64,000 bases of DNA from Clostridiales bacterium. GTDB lineage: Bacteria > Bacillota > Clostridia > Oscillospirales > CAG-272. The position numbers and the translations under genes are program-made. The notes below the pieces were generated by a model that did no database searches, was not told the DNA's origin, and saw nothing but the letters and a program-made list of their open reading frames with translations. The stretch lies in the NCBI GenBank assembly GCA_012840355.1, contig DULN01000009.1:1-64000 (forward strand), written 5' to 3'. Below, piece by piece: positions 61,161 through 64,000 of the stretch; within the stretch, counting starts at the first letter, position 1, and each line of letters starts with the position of its first letter.

Positions 61161-62791
61161 TACGACCACTTATCCGCCGGCGCATATGGGTCGGCGTCCT
61201 CGCGCAAATGCGTCGCCTCTCGCATGCGGGTGATGCCGAATGCGCGGATGTCGGAAAGCAGCTTTGCGTTTTCTTCGGGGGTACTAAATCCGCAGATGCT
61301 CTTATAAACCCGCAACTGTATTCGCGAGCGGCGGACATGTGAGAGTGTAAGCTCGTCATCAGCCTCCGCCTCGGCAGCATCCCACAGCTCGTCGAATTTT
61401 TTAACAAGCTCGGGATCCGGCGGGATTATCTCCGACGGGTGCATATAAATCCCCATATGGATGCGCTCGGCGATGTCGCAGGTGAGGTTTATGTACTCGT
61501 CAATATGCCGCCAGCCTTTGCCGTAGTATGCCTCCATAAACTCGCGGTAGCACTGTTTCCAGTCAATATAAGGGTTCCACATAGCCTCGGCGTGCAGGTA
61601 CGCGCGCAGCTCTGCAAACTCGCCCGAAATTGTCTGGTAGCAGCCCTCGTCGAACAAGCCTACCACGTTGTTTTCGTACATAAAGCGGATATTCGGCACA
61701 AGCGTGCGGATGTTCGGGAACGGCGCCTGGTAATACGCAAAGTTTGTGGTATAGTTCCACACGTAAAGGCGCTTTGAGATTGCCTTCCATTCTTTGAGGT
61801 CGCTGACAAACGACTTCTTCTTAGTATACGCCCAGCGCGTTCCCGACTCGGGGCATTCCTCGAATGTATGCGAGAAGCAGCACTCGATCGAGCAGAGCCT
61901 TATGATCACGTTGTCGCGCGGTACAATGCCCACCGGAGGCTGGCGCGTGTACTGATACGCGAGGGTATCGATCGCAACATCCGGGAACTCGTCACGTATC
62001 GCGTCGGCGATTGCGTTTACAAACGGGAGCAGCGTGCCCATATGCGAGCCGGCGCGCTCGTCTGCCGCGCGGCAAGCGTCGCATTCGCAGAATCCGAAAC
62101 AGTCGTTTTGCGACACCGATATTATGCGGCAGTCGGGGTTCCGGCGCAAAATCTCTTTTATTCGTTCGATTACGATATTAAGCACGTCGGGGTGCGAGAG
62201 GCAAAGCTGCGTGGGCTTTCTTTCGCCTTCGGTCAGCGAGTAGTACTCGGGGTGCTCCTTAAAGTATTTGTCCGGCGGCACAAGATTGTTAAAAGTATGT
62301 ACAAACATCGCGTATTTGATGCCGCCGCCGTACTTTTCGCCAAGGGCACGGCTTACACAGCTGTTGACGCGGTTTTTCGCCGCCCACTCGGGGTCGAATG
62401 CACAGGTCCAGTAAACGTCGCGGTACTCAAACGCGGGCTTGTCAAAAAGCTCAAAGCCGTCTTTCAGCCCAAGCTTGTCGAGCGACGGCACCTTTTCGGT
62501 GTCCTTCGCATAAAAGCGGCATCCGCAGACGTCGCGTAAAAGCGCGTATGCGCCATAAAGCGTGCCGCGTGGCGACCCGCCGGAAATAAAAAGATTATTT
62601 CCCTGCACGCGGAGCTTGTAACCCTCTTCAGGCAGCGTCCCGTCGACGCCAAGAGTTATGATTACCTCATCCTCGGCGCGGTTTTCGCCGAAGATTTTCG
62701 CGAGGTATTTCTCAAGCTCATCTTTTGCATAAACGAGCGCAGGATGCGGATTTTCGGGCAGCATTATGCGATAATTTGCGGACAGCAGCAT
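61160..62791 (-). CDS. DUF4838-domain protein (alpha-glucuronidase-like fold), cytoplasmic
   Basis: 543 residues. The N-terminal domain (about 1-110) resembles the hexosaminidase/glucuronidase-type domain with GSPRGTLYGAYALLRDVCGCRFYA. The central DUF4838 barrel contains PTQLCLSHPDVLN, SVSQNDCFGFCECDACRAADE and LFDEGCYQT. Members cluster with polysaccharide utilisation genes and are thought to be glycosidases; no activity is firmly proven. No signal peptide seen. Divergent from the ThuA-like and Gfo/Idh/MocA genes, suggesting one carbohydrate locus. Confidence 0.85.
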   Translation of the reverse strand: MLLSANYRIMLPENPHPALVYAKDELEKYLAKIFGENRAEDEVIITLGVDGTLPEEGYKLRVQGNNLFISGGSPRGTLYGAYALLRDVCGCRFYAKDTEKVPSLDKLGLKDGFELFDKPAFEYRDVYWTCAFDPEWAAKNRVNSCVSRALGEKYGGGIKYAMFVHTFNNLVPPDKYFKEHPEYYSLTEGERKPTQLCLSHPDVLNIVIERIKEILRRNPDCRIISVSQNDCFGFCECDACRAADERAGSHMGTLLPFVNAIADAIRDEFPDVAIDTLAYQYTRQPPVGIVPRDNVIIRLCSIECCFSHTFEECPESGTRWAYTKKKSFVSDLKEWKAISKRLYVWNYTTNFAYYQAPFPNIRTLVPNIRFMYENNVVGLFDEGCYQTISGEFAELRAYLHAEAMWNPYIDWKQCYREFMEAYYGKGWRHIDEYINLTCDIAERIHMGIYMHPSEIIPPDPELVKKFDELWDAAEAEADDELTLSHVRRSRIQLRVYKSICGFSTPEENAKLLSDIRAFGITRMREATHLREDADPYAPADKWS

Positions 62792-62823
62792 AATTATTAC
62801 CCCCGTGATACCTGGTTTGTATT

Positions 62824-62852
62824 ATTTTAACCCTATAGCTTCCCTATGTCAA
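62824..62852 (-). promoter_or_regulatory. Sigma-A promoter of the DUF4838 gene
   Basis: Minus strand: TTGACA (62852-62847), 17-bp spacer, TAAAAT (62829-62824); GGGGGT precedes the ATG. Confidence 0.82.
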
Positions 62853-62908
62853 GGTTTACCTTTAAAAGGCGTTAAAATTCTTATTTTCCTATATTTGCCC
62901 TAAACTGC

Positions 62909-62937
62909 TTGACGCTTTAACAAATATGGTATATAAT
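62909..62937 (+). promoter_or_regulatory. Sigma-A promoter of the ThuA-like gene
   Basis: TTGACG at 62909-62914, 17-bp spacer, TATAAT at 62932-62937. Confidence 0.87.
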
Positions 62938-62981
62938 CATTTTGAAAAAGCGGCAAGCTTTATACAAAGTGAGGGATACAT

Positions 62982-63707
62982 ATGAAAAAGAAAGCGCTGA
63001 TTTTCTGGGGCGGATGGGACGGACATACGCCCGAGCTCGTGTCAAAACGCTTCGCGCGCATCCTTGAAAACGAAGGGTTTGAGGTGCGCGTCGAAAACAA
63101 CATGGATTGCCTCGACGATTTTGACTACCTGCTGTCTCTTGACCTCATTATCCCCTGCTGGACCGGCGGCATGATCAAATGGCATCATACCCGCAATATA
63201 GCGCGCGCGGTCGGCAAGGGCGTCGGCATGGCCGGATGCCACGGCGGCATGTGCGACGCTTTCCGCACCGATACCGAGTGGCAGTTTATGACCGGCGGCC
63301 AGTGGGTCAGCCATCCCGGCGGTGACGGCGTGGAGTATACCGTTCATATTGTCCCTAGCTCGAGCCCGATTACCGAGGGGCTTAGCGATTTTGTCGTCCG
63401 CTCTGAGCAATATTATATGCACGTCGACCCTGCGGTAGAGGTGCTCGCGACGACCCGCTTCCCCACAGTGAACTACTATCATATTTCCAACAAACCCGTC
63501 GATATGCCTGTCGCATGGACCAAATACTGGGGCCTCGGCCGCATCTTCTACCTCTCGCTCGGTCATCAGGACAGCGTTTTCGACCAGGCTCCGACCGCTC
63601 AGGAGCTCATGCGCCGCGGGATGCTCTGGGCTGCCGAAGGCAAGCAGTGGGCTATGGAGCGCGGCCTGACCGACGAACCGTTCCTAAACGACGCGAAGAT
63701 GTATTAA
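62982..63707 (+). CDS. ThuA-like protein (trehalose utilisation family)
   Basis: 241 residues with a class I glutamine-amidotransferase-like fold: ALIFWGGWDGHTPE, DLIIPCWTGG, GVGMAGCHGGMCDAF (nucleophile-elbow position, Cys) and GRIFYLSLGHQDSVF near the C-terminus. ThuA proteins commonly sit beside Gfo/Idh/MocA oxidoreductases in disaccharide oxidation pathways, exactly as here. The first gene of a plus-strand operon that runs out of the window. Confidence 0.92.
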   Translation: MKKKALIFWGGWDGHTPELVSKRFARILENEGFEVRVENNMDCLDDFDYLLSLDLIIPCWTGGMIKWHHTRNIARAVGKGVGMAGCHGGMCDAFRTDTEWQFMTGGQWVSHPGGDGVEYTVHIVPSSSPITEGLSDFVVRSEQYYMHVDPAVEVLATTRFPTVNYYHISNKPVDMPVAWTKYWGLGRIFYLSLGHQDSVFDQAPTAQELMRRGMLWAAEGKQWAMERGLTDEPFLNDAKMY

Positions 63708-63732
63708 AATCTACATATAATGGGGTATCTTT

Positions 63733-64000
63733 ATGGCGACTAAAATCGGCATTATAGGAATCGGCAACATAAGCGGCATTTATCTTGAAAATATTACAAA
63801 AGTCTTCAACCAAGAGCTTGAAATTGTCGGAGTTTGCGACCTTATTCGCGAACGCGCCGAAAATGCCGCCAAAAAGTATAATATCCGCAAAATTTACGAA
63901 ACAATGTACGACTGCTTCGCCGATCCGGAAGTCGAAGTAGTGCTCAACCTGACCCGCCCGTATGAGCACTACGGCGTCAGCAAGCCGGCGCTTGAAGCAG
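63733..64000 (+). CDS. Gfo/Idh/MocA-family oxidoreductase, N-terminal part (cut by window edge)
   Basis: 89 codons visible. The NAD(P)-binding Rossmann motif IGIIGIGNISGIYL is at the N-terminus, followed by ELEIVGVCDLIRERAENAAKKYN and PEVEVVLNLTRPYEHYGVSKPALEA, all typical of the family. It starts 25 bp after the ThuA-like gene. Probably a sugar or sugar-derivative dehydrogenase; the catalytic EKP motif is beyond the edge. Confidence 0.93.
   Translation, partial: MATKIGIIGIGNISGIYLENITKVFNQELEIVGVCDLIRERAENAAKKYNIRKIYETMYDCFADPEVEVVLNLTRPYEHYGVSKPALEA

Noticed and set aside
1-64000. rRNA, tRNA, prophage or defence genes
   Set aside because: Looked for tRNA-like cloverleaf ends, rRNA blocks, integrases and restriction or toxin-antitoxin genes; none could be supported.

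Overview
The window reads as a chromosomal segment of an anaerobic, Gram-positive Firmicute of the class Clostridia, most like an Oscillospirales or Ruminococcaceae relative. The reasons are textbook sigma-A promoters (TTGACA-17-TATAAT), AGGAGG-type ribosome sites, a SpoVT sporulation regulator, a biotin-dependent Na+-pump decarboxylase operon, an ECF-type folate transporter under a Firmicute THF riboswitch, type III glutamine synthetase and an archaeal-type split glutamate synthase. No rRNA, tRNA, CRISPR array, prophage or intact insertion sequence was seen. The lineage call is inference.

Layout. 1-6.7 kb: end of a probable ABC ATPase gene, three short direct repeats, rlmD and ychF (minus), a two-component system, a NUDIX gene, and a decayed glycyl-radical-enzyme activase. 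6.7-11.6 kb: five-gene Na+-translocating decarboxylase operon with two different carboxyltransferases. 11.7-14.2 kb: THF riboswitch, short coupled leader ORF, folT (fused to a helix-turn-helix domain) and folC. 14.3-17 kb: G5/M23 cell-wall peptidase and a CE7-type esterase.

17-39.3 kb is a glutamine island in which almost every gene makes, moves or spends glutamine amide nitrogen: asnB, an Amt/P-II fusion, glnN, split glutamate synthase (amidotransferase, FMN, ferredoxin, FAD and GXGXG subunits), a glutamine-synthetase-like protein lacking the flap glutamate, an ANTAR RNA-binding protein with a pseudo-receiver, purF, carA, carB, pyrG and nadE. The two divergent nitrogen operons (glnN-amt and the glutamate synthase operon) face each other across about 390 bp. 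Each leader carries a terminator overlapped by a small hairpin with an A1/G4 hexaloop, the signature of ANTAR targets. I propose that this forms a local nitrogen-control circuit.

39.3-64 kb is a mosaic of short units: a GH76 lipoprotein, a broken GNAT gene, a 38-codon Cys/Tyr-rich small gene ahead of a methyltransferase, bioY, YlxP/YjbQ-type genes, spoVT, an orphan solute-binding lipoprotein, comF, D-lactate dehydrogenase, a ferritin-like protein, an HD/S66/GNAT operon, a sulfane-sulfur module (rhodanese, CoA-disulfide reductase-rhodanese, Crp/Fnr regulator) next to a thioredoxin gene with a Crp/Fnr-like palindrome at about -41, pepF, aspartate aminotransferase, asnS, and at the right end carbohydrate genes (DUF4838, ThuA-like, Gfo/Idh/MocA cut by the window edge).

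Links between regions: bioY can feed biotin to the decarboxylase; folate uptake, PurF and the amidotransferases meet in nucleotide synthesis; asnB, asnS and aspartate aminotransferase share Asp/Asn metabolism.
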